From: Colocasia esculenta
Taxonomy: Eukaryota > Streptophyta > Magnoliopsida > Alismatales > Araceae
DNA length: 64,000 bases
Reading direction: 5' to 3'
Assembly (NCBI GenBank): GCA_014218235.1
Contig: CM024760.1
Location: 64,296,961 to 64,360,960 of the forward strand
The notes beneath the pieces were generated by a model that saw only the letters and a list, made by a program, of their open reading frames with translations, was not told the DNA's origin and did no database searches. Each line of letters begins with the position of its first letter. Position 1 is the stretch's first letter. Made by a program: the position numbers and the translations under genes. Below, piece after piece: positions 22,541 through 34,243 of the stretch.

Positions 22541-24711
22541 GTTGGTATCAGAGCAATGTCTTTTGAGATTTACAATAGGTTAATGGCTATGGCTATACCA
22601 GAAAATAGTTCAAGTGTGCTTCTGGCACCACTCATGGTGTGTTAGTGTTAGGGTTGTGCCTTGAACATGTCTTGCAGGTGGGTTGTTTTTTAGCAAGATT
22701 CGAGTGGGAGTTGCAGGAGGGTTGCTGCTATTGCAGTGTCGCGTGCGTGGTGAGTGTGGTCTCTGGTTGGCTCATACCGGTGGTGCTATTGATGATGGAC
22801 TCGCTGGCGGAGGTCTTCCCTGTGTGGAGGACGGTTGCAGGCAAGTCCAGTTCGGTGCTCTTGGTCGTCATTGGCTGTGCTTTCTGTTGCATGTGTTTCT
22901 GTGTGTATAAGGGAGCCTGCTTGCTTGGTGTGTCCTTCACCAGTGCAGGCCTGTTGTCTGTGGATCTGGTGGAAGCATTCTTTTGTTTTCCTAGTGTGGC
23001 TTCCTCTTGGCTATGTTGTGCAGTGGTTGCTTGGGCTTGTTGCCTCACCTGTCGGTGAGTTGTGGGTGTCCTGTGTTCCGCTGAGTCGGCATTGTTGCTT
23101 AGACTTAGCATATGCTTTGTGTGTGCTTGTGATGTCATTGGTTGTGTGCTGTGTCACTTGTTGTGGTTGCTTGGTGGCTCTGTGCAATTTGGTCGTGAGT
23201 TTTGGTAAGGTGTTTCCAGAGCTCTTCCTTGCTTATTCTGGTGGAGGTTTCTCCTAGAACGTTTTTGTACTCGTTTTTGTTTTGTTGCTACCTCATGGTT
23301 GAGGTGTGTCGTTGGTTGGCTGGTGCGTTCTGGTGGGTTCTCCCAGAATGGTGCCTTGGTCGTTCTGGTGGAGGTTTCTCCCAGGACTGCCTTGTATTGC
23401 TTCTGCTTGGTGTTGTGCTCTCTCTAAAGGTCTGTGTGGATTGGTTGGTTGGGTTGTTTGTTCAAGTGGAGTTCTCCTTGGACGACTCTCTGTCGTTCTT
23501 GTTGGAGGCCCTTTCCATGGCTACCTAGTATTTGAATTGGTTGTTGCTGCTTTCTCTTTGTAGAGATGATCTGTCTTTGTTGCCGATTGAACTGTTTGTG
23601 TTCCAGTCTATTTGGGCTTTGTCAGTCAAGGAGTGGTGCCTTTGACCGTGTGTCTGGCTGCTGCGTTGGCCAGTTGCCTTGTTATTTCTTTCAAATTTTC
23701 TCGGTTGCGTTGGTGGGACTGCGTGTGTCCCCGTGGCTCAGATGGTTCTGCTTCGTTTTCCTGTGCCCAACGTGGTCTTCCGGTTGTCAGTGTGGTATGT
23801 GCTGTGGCCATGTGGCTAGCGGTACTTCTTGCAGAGGTGCTAGTTTTGTGCTTCGGTCCCTTATCTTTGCATGCAGAAGAGGCCTATTATGCATTTTCGT
23901 CCTCTGTTTTGTGGGTTACTCGAGGTGGTGGTGCTTTGCTTTTTCGCTTTGGTGTTGTGGTGCTTTCTGTGGTGGCCTTCTTGGTGAAGGTCTTTTACCT
24001 CGAGTTGTTTTAGGGTTGAGCGGGTTGCTCCCCTCGTGTTGTCGTTTCCATTTGGCGCTGTAGGTTGGTGAACCTACTGGTCTGCTGTGTTTTGTTGTGA
24101 GGGTTTTTGTGTTGCCTGACTGGTCAATGTGGGACAATGTGTTTCCATGTGATCAGTGCTAGGTAACCCCGATTCTCTCACCGAGCTTGCTCATGTCGAC
24201 GTTTTGTTCATGTGTGCTCTGCTTTGTGCCTCTTTCGGTTCTTGGAGGCTTTTGTCATCTTTTCAATGTGTGGCCCTCACTACTGATTGTGGTAGGGCCG
24301 ATGCTTTGAGTGGTGTGCTTCTAAGAGCCAGTGTGTTTGTTGCGCTCTTCGAAGCTCGTAGACTTTTGTGCGCGTTTCTTCTTGGTGGATCCCTGTAGGG
24401 AGTCCCATCTGCTGGCCCTGTGTCATTTTGGGGCTAGTGGTGTGGCTATGTGCACTACACCTGGTGGTTCGGGTGCTTGTGGCTACACCGTGTGCTTGTG
24501 CCCATGTGTGCTGACCTTGAGTCTTGTGCATTGTTTCGCAGTTTGCAAGGTGCTCGGGGTGTTGAGTTGTCCCACCTCTGTGACGCATGTGGTGGCCTGT
24601 TCCTTATGGCCGTACCGTACCACAGTGTGGTAGCTACCTTGTTGCTTTGTAGCCGTGGTGGTGGTGCGCCCTATTTTGGTTGTGGCCCGTGTCTGGTGTT
24701 CCCTCGCTATG
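22541..24711 (+). mobile_element. Non-coding internal region of the gypsy-like element (part 1)
   Basis: Follows the primer-binding site. The + strand is strikingly rich in G and T, with runs like gtggttgcttggtggctctg, and contains no gag, protease, RT or integrase motif. The many open frames (for example 22639-23058) are low-complexity and hydrophobic by composition only. It may be a long untranslated leader of a large non-autonomous derivative. It is interrupted at 24711 by a solo LTR. Confidence 0.55.
22542..22554 (+). other. Primer-binding site for initiator methionine tRNA
   Basis: TTGGTATCAGAGC starts two bases after the LTR end at 22540. It is complementary to the 3' end of plant tRNA-iMet, the usual primer of Tekay-like and many other plant LTR retrotransposons. 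It fixes the orientation of the right-arm LTR as + strand. Confidence 0.9.
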
Positions 24712-27697
24712 TGTAACGACCCTCCTTATACTGGTACGGTTATACCAACCCACATTGATATAATGAATGCCATTACAGTGAGACATTTAGCCAACAGTTA
24801 TACGATAGGCTGAAATATACATAAATATATTCACATAACAGCGGAAATGAAATAGCCAAATGTAACTTCTTATTCCATCATCCACATTCTATTCATAGTC
24901 CACAAATATAGAAGAAAATAAATTTAAACTCTTCATAACTGAGAAATGAAATAAATACATTGTCCACAACTTTCCACTAAATAAGTACACAAATCCCAAA
25001 GATAGAGCAAGTCTACTCTTATTACATACTTATGAAAAATAAAAGCACCACGCCAAGTCCAAAACAAGGTCTCCTACTCCCGCTCCGAGTCACTCCTAAC
25101 GATCTCTTCGGAAGAAGTAGAAATCTCTGCACCTGTACGCCGAAGCAAGAGTGAGTTCAAATGAACTCAACAAGTAACACCAAACACACTAAACTTACAT
25201 GCATCACATAACATTCACATTTTCATTCTACACAACAACATATAAACATGGATTTAACAATTAATTCAAGTAAAAATCCTAAACATGATGTCTACACATG
25301 TTACACATGGAAATTGTCTTATACAAAATTTTCAATAACTTAAAGCCTATCACATGCTTTCTACACACTTTTCAATATATTAAACTAAGCTCATTTTAAA
25401 CATGGAGTTTGTACACATAAATAAGAGACAATTCTAGCATGGATTCTATAATCATTTTCACATGGATAATACATTTATACTCATGAAAAGTTTGTTGTTT
25501 TGCTATGTACATATTATAATCTTTTCAGAAATTATCAATTTACATGTTGTCACAAAAATTCATACTAACACATGATCACTTACACAATTTCACAATTTAC
25601 ACATTCACTTTCACTTAAACATAAGTTCACATTTATTAAATGCTGTGACACATAGACCAAACTACCTTTTAGAGGGACACACACTAATCACATCACATAT
25701 CTATCACCTAGGCATTTCAGTGATAAATCTTAGTTACTGCGTAGAACCGGGAGAAGCACTCTCCACCCTAACCAGCGATACTTGTTCGCCTCTAGGATTT
25801 AATCCCAATGCCCGTGGGATATCACACACTATGAACCTTCCCGTGGGGACTTTACCACAGTACAATTCCACAGCCCTCTAAGGTAGCAGTGTCACCCATT
25901 GGCACATTTACACATTTGTCAAAAATTTAACACACGCTTAATGCACAATTTTAACACATCCAATTCATGCTCCCACATTTACATACTTCAGTTTTAACTA
26001 ACATGGTACTAGTGTTCTCAGTATTAACAGATTCAAACAAGTCTAATCATGTTGAAATTAGCAGATTTTAATACTAATCATATTAACGTCCATTTTTTAT
26101 CAATATTCACACAAAATCTACATATATAGCTACTGTCATCATTTCAGTACACAATTTTAACCAAACACCTATTACAGGTTACCCATCATGCATATAAATT
26201 TTTGCATTTTTCTAAATTACACACTAATTATGAAAATTCTATCAGTGGAATCACATAAGACTAAAATAACCAAACTAACATAGATTTTCATTGTTCGGAT
26301 TCACAGTTCATTATATACATGTATACTAACAGTTCTAATCATGTGCCAAATTCTAGAGATTTAACTAGTTCCATATCATTTAATAGAATTTCTTCACTAA
26401 TTAAGCATGCTCACTATTTTTCAGTTCAGAAAATCTAAAAATTTACACACTCATCAGAAAATTCCCAAAATTTAACAACATGCCCTGACATCGATTTAAG
26501 CACCATAGAAAATTTCTGTTACTTAAATCCCACAAGGATAACATAAACAATAATTTACAATATTCAGAACCTGTTTAACATGTATTTCAAAAATTTTAAT
26601 AAATAATACACTGAACAAAATTACACAGAAATTACACAACATGCTCCACTACACATATTTTATAACATATAAAATTTACCATATATCCTCATGCACAGAA
26701 ATCCTAAAAAAGTAGCTTATAAAGGCAGACAATCCACTGTTCTTGCCTGATGAACTCAACGGCAAGGGTATGGCCGTTTACTCATGTTAACGGCAACATA
26801 GTGTGCCGCCAACTCAGGATCTTAACGGCAAGGGATCCTGTCGTTAAGTTCCCGTCTGTGCAAAACATAGACTGAACGCAAAACTTGGTGAAATTGGGGA
26901 ATCCAGGACTCAAAATAAAATCTGGAAAATTCCTAGGACATACTAGACACATGTAAGAGTGATGTGAAAGGGTTACTTGCCTATTGGAAAATCCACAAGC
27001 AAAGATTTAAGCCGGAGAAGCCCTCCTCGGCCAAAGCCAAAGAGTCCTCCAAACTCCCTCGATCCGAGTTCTATGTTGATTTCTGCTGCACACCAGTGTG
27101 GGGAAGCCGTTCTCGGATGTTCAGAGCCCTCTCCAGTCATTGTAGAACGTCGGTGAAGCCTCAAATCGCCGGATCAAGGAGTTCCAAAGTCGGGGTATGC
27201 ACATAAAATGCTAGGGTTTTTGATAAGGAGTCAAAAGGACCTAACTGAGCCTTAATCTGCCTCTTTTATAGGGTTGAGGTTTTTTAGGAACGCGCTTAGG
27301 GTCTAGGTTACCTTTGGGGGACGGTTTCCTAAACCAAGGGCGACATTTCCAGAGGCGTTTCCAGATCTGAAATCGCAACAGATCTGGGACATTGACGTCA
27401 ACCTCAATAGCCGTCAATTCTGAGTAGGCGCCCATCGATGTGGCCACTGATTTAAGGTCAACGTCAACCGATGTTGACGCCAACTAGCCGCCAACAGAAC
27501 TTAAAACTGCAGAACTTTATGTACACCACACACACATATATACATATATATATAATCTACAATGCACACATTAAAATAATACTTATTCATGCAATGTAAA
27601 CAAGTAAGTACTATGCATAATAAAGTTTATACATCGATGACATACGTTTATACATACATAAGAAATCACCCAAAGATGAAAGATCAAGGGCCTTACA
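24712..27697 (-). mobile_element. Solo LTR of a second Tekay-like element
   Basis: Begins TGTAACGACCCTCC and ends aagggccttaca, with TG...CA termini. It is flanked by ctatg (24707-24711) and ctgtg (27698-27702), a 5-bp duplication with one change. The same G/T-rich host sequence lies on both sides, and there is no primer site or coding region inside. So it is a solo LTR left by recombination. The sequence acagcggaa near its low-coordinate end resembles the inverse of the 3' part of Tekay-like LTRs, which suggests minus orientation. The body is AT-rich with many acacattt words, plus a short region with repeated aacggcaa and gtcaac words at 26755-26860 and 27390-27490. Confidence 0.75.
25153..25168 (-). 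other. LTR hairpin in the solo LTR
   Basis: gagttc-aaat-gaactc, a perfect 6-bp stem about 440 bp from the LTR end. Its place is comparable to the hairpins at 18621 and 22207 although the stem sequence is different. Confidence 0.5.
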
Positions 27698-28577
27698 CTG
27701 TGCATGTTGGGTTGTGGTACCTTGTGTTGGTTTGAGTCCTACTCGGGTCAGCGTGCCATTTTCAGCTCCTACGGTTGCCCAATTTTCTAGTGGTTGAGTG
27801 TTTTCTGCGGTTGGTTTTGTGGCACCTGCGGTTGGCGTTGCGCAGTTCGTGGTGGGTGCATTGCCAACTAATTGTTGGTTTTTTCGATTGTGTGCCGGGT
27901 GGTAAGTCTGGAAGCCGATAGCGGGACTCTTGTCTGTGTCCTTGGTGACAGTGAGATCTATCGGTTTGTCAGTGCTTGACCGCATGAGTTGCCGATGTCT
28001 TGGGTTGCTTGGTTCTGACCTAGCCTTAGACGTCTTTTCAACCTTTGTCGCTACGAGTTGTGCTTAGAGAGCGTGTTTTGTGTTTGGTTTTCCTCCAACT
28101 CTGCATTCCTTTGGTGTCCTTGTCGGACCAAGAGGAAGGTCTTGGTGAGACTAAGTGGTGTCGTGGATGTCGTTCCACGTGTTGAGGGGTTTTCCACGTC
28201 TCCGTTTCCCCTTGGACTCTGGTTTTTTTTGCGAGGCTTCCCTTCGGCTATATGGCCGATACTAGCTATCGCTAGCTGTGTGAGGCCCTTCGTCGGAGCC
28301 CTGTGATTGACTTGTAAGTGTTTTTCCTAGTTGGCATCAGTAACTATGTCCTCTGTCATGTCTTGCTGGTGATAGAGTGGGTTACTGGCAGGATTGGTTT
28401 CAGTGGCGAGGTCTTTTGATGACTTCATCCACGTGGATTTTCGGCTAGTGTATTCGTCCGTCTTCGGCTAGTTGGTGTGTGCCACGCTTGTGGAGTTGTC
28501 GGCATCCGATTGAGTGCTCCATGCCCATCTGAGGTGTGCTGCGTGGGCTGTCAGTTGTTTGCGTGTAGTTAAAATAA
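27698..28577 (+). mobile_element. Non-coding internal region of the gypsy-like element (part 2)
   Basis: Same G/T-rich composition as 22541-24711, resumed after the solo LTR. It changes abruptly to AT-rich sequence near 28565-28577, where the Copia LTR begins. No coding motif is present. The rest of this element, with any 3' LTR, must lie beyond the window if it exists. Confidence 0.5.
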
Positions 28578-29399
28578 TGATGCAAATGTGAGTTATAGTG
28601 ACCTATGTAAGTGAACAAAAGTATTCAACAAGGAAGTTAGAAGCTTTAAATGTAGCACAATGTAGAATAAGAAATCTAAACTCAGTGAACATGAACTTTA
28701 TTCAGGTCTGAAGTTTTTCTATCCTGTCTATTTGAATTTTTGTCATTTTAACTAGGAAAGGATACAAAATAAATTAGTTAAATCTAACTATTCAGTGCAA
28801 GAGATCACATTTATCAGATGCAAGATCTCCTGATTACTTAGTGGTTTAACATTCATTATCTTATACAGAGTTGAAAATTTTGTTTTCCACTTTTTGACGA
28901 AAACAAATCACTTTTTAGGTGAAATGGCCTGGTTACTCTCAGTGATTCAAGAATTTGCATTGCTCTGTTTGTATCTTTCCAGATTGTTATCATTTTCTTT
29001 TAATGTTTTGCAGGATTTTGTTTTCTTTGACCAGGAAAGTCATTACTATGAATATAGAAAAATTATTCTTAACATTTGGTAAAGATGAAGCTTAAACTTG
29101 CACGTGTTAAACATTAATGTCACTCATATGCGTACAAGTGTTTTGCAAATCATTTTAAATACATTCAGTTTTAAGATGGCACAACGTTGATATGAAAATG
29201 AATCTTTGGAATTAAACTAAATGCACAATGAGTTTATTTTTAATGTTTTAAGTCTCTCATATGAAAATAGCATCAAGACTCAAAAATTCTGAAAAACTTG
29301 GGGCTTAAGATTGACAACCAGTGTTAATAATTCTGATAACAGATAAGAAAAGAAATGACAAGGAACACAATTTTTGATATCAAAAGACTCTTCCTATCA
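28578..29399 (-). mobile_element. Putative 3' LTR of the Copia element
   Basis: The interval starts tgat and ends atca on the + strand. Read on the minus strand it begins TGATAGGAAGAG directly after a polypurine tract. Its place, downstream of RNase H on the minus strand, is where the 3' LTR belongs. The predicted 5-bp duplication would be aataa (28573-28577), but the other end is outside the window. The boundaries are inferred from the polypurine tract and TG/CA ends only. Confidence 0.45.
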
Positions 29400-29403
29400 T
29401 GTA

Positions 29404-29413
29404 GCTCCCCCTA
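29404..29413 (-). other. Polypurine tract next to the Copia 3' LTR
   Basis: Minus strand AGGGGGAG followed by ctacatga. A second AGGGGGAG lies at 29525-29534. Several copies of exactly this tract ahead of the 3' LTR are a described feature of plant Sireviruses. Confidence 0.6.
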
Positions 29414-29524
29414 TCATGGTGAACATGAAAATTATTGAAGAAGGAAGAAGTCAGTGAACTGAAAGTAAATAACTAATATCAAAGTGAGTGTAGAATTAAC
29501 AGGAATGTTTTATTGAAAGTCAAA

Positions 29525-29534
29525 CCTCCCCCTC
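29525..29534 (-). other. Second polypurine tract of the Copia element
   Basis: Minus strand gagggggagg, containing AGGGGGAG, 120 bp upstream (on the minus strand) of the tract at 29404. Confidence 0.55.
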
Positions 29535-29779
29535 AACAGTTGCATATAAAGGCACTTAATACTTGGCGGAGACATGTACTCACGCATAGTGAAAGTGTCC
29601 AGACAAGCCTGACTTGTCTTTCTACAAATCACTATTTGATATACCAAAAATACCAATGCAATGTGAGAAGTGGGAATTTATTTGCAAGAGCAAAAAAAAA
29701 TATTTATTTTTCTTTGAAAGACTCAAAGATTTTATTCGCAAATAGAAGATGGAATAGATCAATGATGTGGAAGTTTGCA

Positions 29780-30677
29780 CAAACCAAGCTCTCTCCTTAA
29801 AGATGAACATCTATTTTCAGGAAGAGGCTTAGTAAAAATATCAGTAATCTATTTTTTAGTTTCAATGAAGTGAAGTTCACAAGATTTCTTAGCAACCACA
29901 TCTCTGAGAAAATGGTGCCTTATTTCAATGTGCTTTGTTCGTGAATGCTGAATTGGATTTTTAGACAAATTAATAGCACTAGTGTTATCACACAAAATAG
30001 GAATACAACCCAATTAGTGATTATAGTCTAGGAGCTGGTGTTTCACCCAAAGTATTTGAGTGCCACAACAACTAGCCACAACATATTCAGCCTCAGCAGT
30101 GGATAGAGCTACTGAATGTTGCTTTTTAGAAGCCCAAGAAATTAGACATCCACCTAGATATAAACACAAACACTAGTACTTTTTCTATCAAGCTTACAAC
30201 CAGCATAATCAGAATCACAATAAGCAATTAAGTCTAGTTTGACACCAGTAGGATACCAAATTCCAAGTTCACATGTTCCAACAAGATCTTTAAAAATTCT
30301 TTCGACAGCTAACATGTGACTTTCATTAGGATTAGGTTGAAATCTAGCACACATGTACACACTAAATTGAATGTCAGGTCTAGAGGTAGTGAGATAAAGT
30401 AGAGAGCCAATCATACCTCTGTAGGTCTTTAGATCTATTGAATTACCAAGTGAATCATCCTCTAATCTTACATTTATTGCCATTGGTGTGCTTGAATGCT
30501 TGAGGTGCTGAAAGTCAAACCTTTTCAAAAGTTCTTTCACATACTTTGTTTGACTTATAAAGATCCCTTCACCGTTTGATGTACCTGTAATCCCAAAAGA
30601 ATTGTAAGTCACCCATCAAACTCATTTCAAATTCATTCTTCATATGATCAGAAAATTTAGTGCAAAGAGCTTTGTTT
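29780..30677 (-). pseudogene. Copia polyprotein, end of reverse transcriptase and RNase H
   Basis: Read from 30674 down, the frame continues the reverse transcriptase just after the catalytic VDD segment: KALCTKFSDHMKNEFEMSLM, then TKYVKELLKRFDFQHLKHSS, MIGSLLYLTTSRPDIQFSVY and the RNase H part YCDSDYAGCKLDRKSTS. Further down come ALSTAEAEYV, CDNTSAINLSKNPIQHSRTK and ITDIFTKPLPENR, with stops and frame changes (a stop follows the segment VCVYI at 30154). This is the standard C-terminal end of Ty1/Copia Pol. The polyprotein is cut at 30677 by the giant CACTA and resumes at 61984. It is inactive. Confidence 0.9.
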
Positions 30678-30699
30678 CACTACAAGAAAAAGCGGGATT

Positions 30700-30890
30700 A
30701 CCGACGGAAATTTCCGATTATTATTTTCTGTCGTAATTCCGTCGGATATTCCGACGGCAATATGTCAGTCGGGATATCCGTCGTCTTTCCGACGGAAATA
30801 TTTCCGTCGAAATGTCCGTCGGTAATGAAAACAACCGACGGATATTCCGACGGAAATATTTCCGTCGGAAATCCGTCGTAAAATCTACTA
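30700..30890. repeat. Left subterminal repeats of the giant CACTA
   Basis: At least eight copies of the palindromic words ccgacgga and tccgtcgg, several paired as cgacggaaatatttccgtcg. These are candidate binding sites for the element's transposition proteins. Confidence 0.9.
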
Positions 30891-30930
30891 TACCTTGTCC
30901 CGCGAAACCCCCCTCTTCCCTCTCTCCTCC

Positions 30931-30935
<5 letters not shown>

Positions 30936-31011
<76 letters not shown>
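30936..31011 (+). repeat. (CT)n microsatellite
   Basis: About 75 bp of uninterrupted ct repeats, inside a longer pyrimidine-rich tract from 30905. Confidence 0.95.
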
Positions 31012-31014
<3 letters not shown>

Positions 31015-31059
31015 CCCTCTCTCTCGCTCCCTCGCTCCTCTCCTCTCTCTCTCGTCGCC

Positions 31060-31790
31060 TCCGGCCCTCCCCCCAACCCGCTCCTCTCTCTATCTCATCC
31101 GCCCTCTCCACCCTCTCTCCTCCCTCTCCCATCTCTCTCATCTACGCGCCGACCTCGCCCTCCGCCACCTGCTCGCCGCCGCGGCCCCTCCGCCCCGACC
31201 GGCCCCGCCGCTCCGTGGCTCTGCCACCGGAAGTCCTCCCCACCGTATGTACCACCCTCGCGCCCCTCTCCCCCTCCCTTCCCACCCTGCCCGGCGACCC
31301 CCCCACCTCCGCCATCGTCGTCCCAGCCCCCCTCCCCTGCCGCCCCCTCCCCCTCCCTTCTCCACCGGCCAGCCCCCCTTCCCCACCCCTGCCCCCCCTC
31401 CCCTCTCCCCTTCCCCACCCCTGCGACCACCCCTCCCCCTCCCCCTCCAGTCCCATTCCCCACCCCGCCACCCCTCCTTCCCCACCATTGCCCCCCCCTC
31501 CCCCAACGCGACCCCCCCTCCCCCCTGTCGGCCCCCCCTCCCCCAGGCGCCCCCCCCTCCCTGTCGGCCCCCCCTTCCCCTCCGTCCCAGTGCGGCGACC
31601 CCCCCACCTCCGCCATCGGCGTCCCAGCCCCCCTCCGCCCTGCCGCCCCCCTCCCCCTCCCTTCTCCAACCGGCCAGCCCCCCTTCCCCCCCCTGCGACC
31701 CCCCTCCCCCTCCCACCCCTGCACCCCCCTCCCCCTCCAGTCCCCTTCCCCACCCCTGCCACCACCTCCCCCTCCTTCCCCTAAGAGAGC
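31060..31790 (+). repeat. C-rich low-complexity tract
   Basis: About 730 bp in which cccccc runs, ctccccct words and short repeats such as cggcccccc dominate. All three + frames stay open as proline-rich and serine-rich sequence, and all - frames as glycine-rich sequence, because stops are rare in such DNA. I do not call a gene. The minus strand carries many G-runs and could form G-quadruplexes. Confidence 0.85.
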
Positions 31791-31794
31791 TCTA

Positions 31795-33680
31795 TTTAAA
31801 ATTATTTGAATTTTTTGTGTGTTCAATATATAATTTTAACTTATATTAATTTAAAATCTGTTTATTCAAATTCTATGACATTTCTATAGTACGGTCATAG
31901 AACTAGTTGCTATCTGTACTGAACTAGGAATTTATACTTTATAATAGTACTTTTTTTAATCATAACGTGCCACATTCAAAATATCTCTTTATTAAAGTTT
32001 AATTTACGAATAAACAGCCACATATTAAACAATACAAAAATATAATCTTTTAGTGGTGTGTATTTGTTACCAAATATTGTAGATTTCATTTAAATTACCA
32101 AGAATTGAGATGAAAAATCCCAAGTTTTTTTTCTATTTTTATGTTCTCCTCACTTTAAAAATTCTGTGTGGGCAAATACGATATTTCACAGATTTTTTTT
32201 CCAGTATGTTTTATATTAAAAAGTCCTTAATGGGCTCTCATGACAAGTCCTTGCATCCACCGGGCCTGCTTTCCCGGCAAACCCATTTACAAGAGGGACC
32301 CATTTTCTTACGTTTGGGGATGTTTGGGGATTGGGCCCACTTCCCAAGTCTCACAGGCTTACAAACTAAATTTTTGTAGTTTGGTACTTAAAGAGTGGCT
32401 CAGTAGTTAAAGCCCTTTTATCATATAGTCTCACAGGCTATTTGCATAATAATATAATTTTCTACAAACTAAAGTTTTGTGGATTTGACATTCACAGGGT
32501 CCTCTCAGTAGTTACCTTTTATTGTATAATATCACATGCTATGTGCATAAACATATAATTTTCTACAAAGTAAAGTCTTGTAAATTTGATATGCAAGAGT
32601 TGCTCAGTAGTTAAGATCCTTTTATCATATATTTATACTGACCTAAATTCAAAACCCACCTCCACATTAGGTACCCACAAAAAAATAAAAAACTTTGTAG
32701 ATGTGCTAAGTTATCTTGCAAATTTACCATCTAGGGGACCTTTGATGGTCAAATAAGATAAGGTCAGATAGAAAAACTCAAGGTTTTTGACGTTTTTGTT
32801 TTGTGTACAAAATTCTTATTTCATAGGGACAATAAAGTCCCCATAAAATATTAGAATAAGTTATCAGACTCTTATTCCAAATAACTTACATTTGTTGTAT
32901 CTGACTTATTAAGCAGATTAATGTACATTAATCAGCTTATTACTTTGAAGAATTAAAACTTAACCATGGGGAGCAGACTTCGGTTTCATGGGCCTCATAC
33001 CCATGTTCTCAATAAAATATGTAAAATATTTTATATCTTGTTTACAATAAGTTTCATGTTGGGTTTTTGGCCAAAACCAATTAGAACGCATGATTATAGG
33101 GCTTTGCACAAAATCGTGATTCTCCATATAAAATGCCAATTCTGATTGACTTCGCGACCCACTATGTGGATGCCAATTCTGCTTAAATTGGTGGCACACA
33201 CTATGGACGCCAATTCTGAAGAGATGGCACCCACTCATTCAGTTGACATTTTAAAAGGGTTTGATTTTTCCTTATTTTCTATGCATGATACCTCCTATTA
33301 GACTTATTTACACCCTATGGTCATTGAACTAGTAACCTAAAATAGTTAAACCACATGTAAAAGGAATGACATGAATACTCTTATAATGTTCTTAATGATA
33401 TGACTATGTTCTTATTTATTCAAAGCTTTTGGTAAATTAAGTTATTTATTATTTATCTTGCTCACTGTTATTTTTTTACGCTTGACATGAAAATAAACAA
33501 TACAATGACTTCTTTGTTAAACATATTGTTTACTTTCACAAATTTCACACTGCAAGTTAATCATTCAACATTCGTATGTTTATTTGTAGCCATTTGAGAG
33601 ATTTTTTCATATTTACCATATTATGATTTAATTTCATATTTAAATTACTCATGAATAAAATGTTATTAATTTTTTTTGTA
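31795..33680. other. AT-rich non-coding part of the giant CACTA
   Basis: No gene is recognised. It contains the degenerate tandem repeat at 32375-32640 and short repeats of gccaattctg at 33135-33220. Confidence 0.5.
32375..32640. repeat. Degenerate tandem repeat, about 100-bp period
   Basis: Three copies share ctcagtagtta, ttttat(c/t)(a/g)tat and ttttctacaaa(c/g)taaag, with ctcagtagtta at about 32399, 32506 and 32603. The copies are well diverged. Confidence 0.6.
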
Positions 33681-33684
33681 ATTA

Positions 33685-34243
33685 GTGATGAGAGTTCGCG
33701 ATTGGAAATTAGACTCAAAGAAGAACAAATGTCCAACGTATCAAAGTACTTGTTTGTTTGAACGTAAAATATTTCCGCTCGATATTCGAAGATTGCATGA
33801 TTGTTTACTTTTGGTGAAAGAGAAGATGACGAAAATCATAAAGATTATTCGGAAAGAAGAAAGACAAAGTTTAGAAAATAAAAGTGGATTATCTGTTATT
33901 GTTCAAGATGAAAAAGGAGTGCGATATTCTGTAATCTTACGACGCAGTTGGTGTGCTAGTATGTACATGTTTATTGAAAAGACTGGTGTAAATTTGTGAA
34001 AATAATTGTGTCAAAGAATTTGATATTCTCAAAGTTATGTCTTCCCATTATGTACGAAGAGATGTATTTGGCAAACTATATTTAGGGATATCAGTGGTTA
34101 GTTCACTCCCTAGGAAATCTACTGAGAAGCTGGTGAATAAAGAGCCGATCAAGTGGTGGTGGCCTAATATGAAGACATCACGGTTTGTGTTGTTTTTAAT
34201 GTTCAATACGATTAAGTATTTATATAGTGCTCAAATTATTTGA
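33685..34243 (+). other. Two consecutive open stretches, unrecognised, possibly B3-like
   Basis: The frame 33685-33999 reads lysine-rich sequence ending LSVIVQDEKGVRYSVILRRS and MYMFIEKTGVNL. A second open stretch, 34037-34243, contains KLYLGISVVSSLPRKSTEKL. The pattern of a short beta-strand segment followed by a W and a G near the end recalls plant B3 DNA-binding domains, but the match is too weak to assign. It lies ahead of the transposase on the same strand and does not belong to known CACTA proteins, so it may be a captured fragment or chance. Confidence 0.25.

Noticed and set aside
22542..22554. Possible tRNA gene fragment
   Set aside because: Only the 13-base complement of the tRNA 3' end is present, next to an LTR end. 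It is a primer-binding site.
22639..24716. Chains of Cys/Leu/Val-rich open frames that look like membrane proteins
   Set aside because: The composition follows the G/T-rich strand bias. There is no consistent frame, start or family motif.
30812..31849. Open frames of 345 and 304 codons rich in Pro and Ser on the + strand, and Gly-rich ones on the - strand
   Set aside because: They arise from a C-rich, (CT)n low-complexity tract in which stop codons are rare in all frames. No domain is present.
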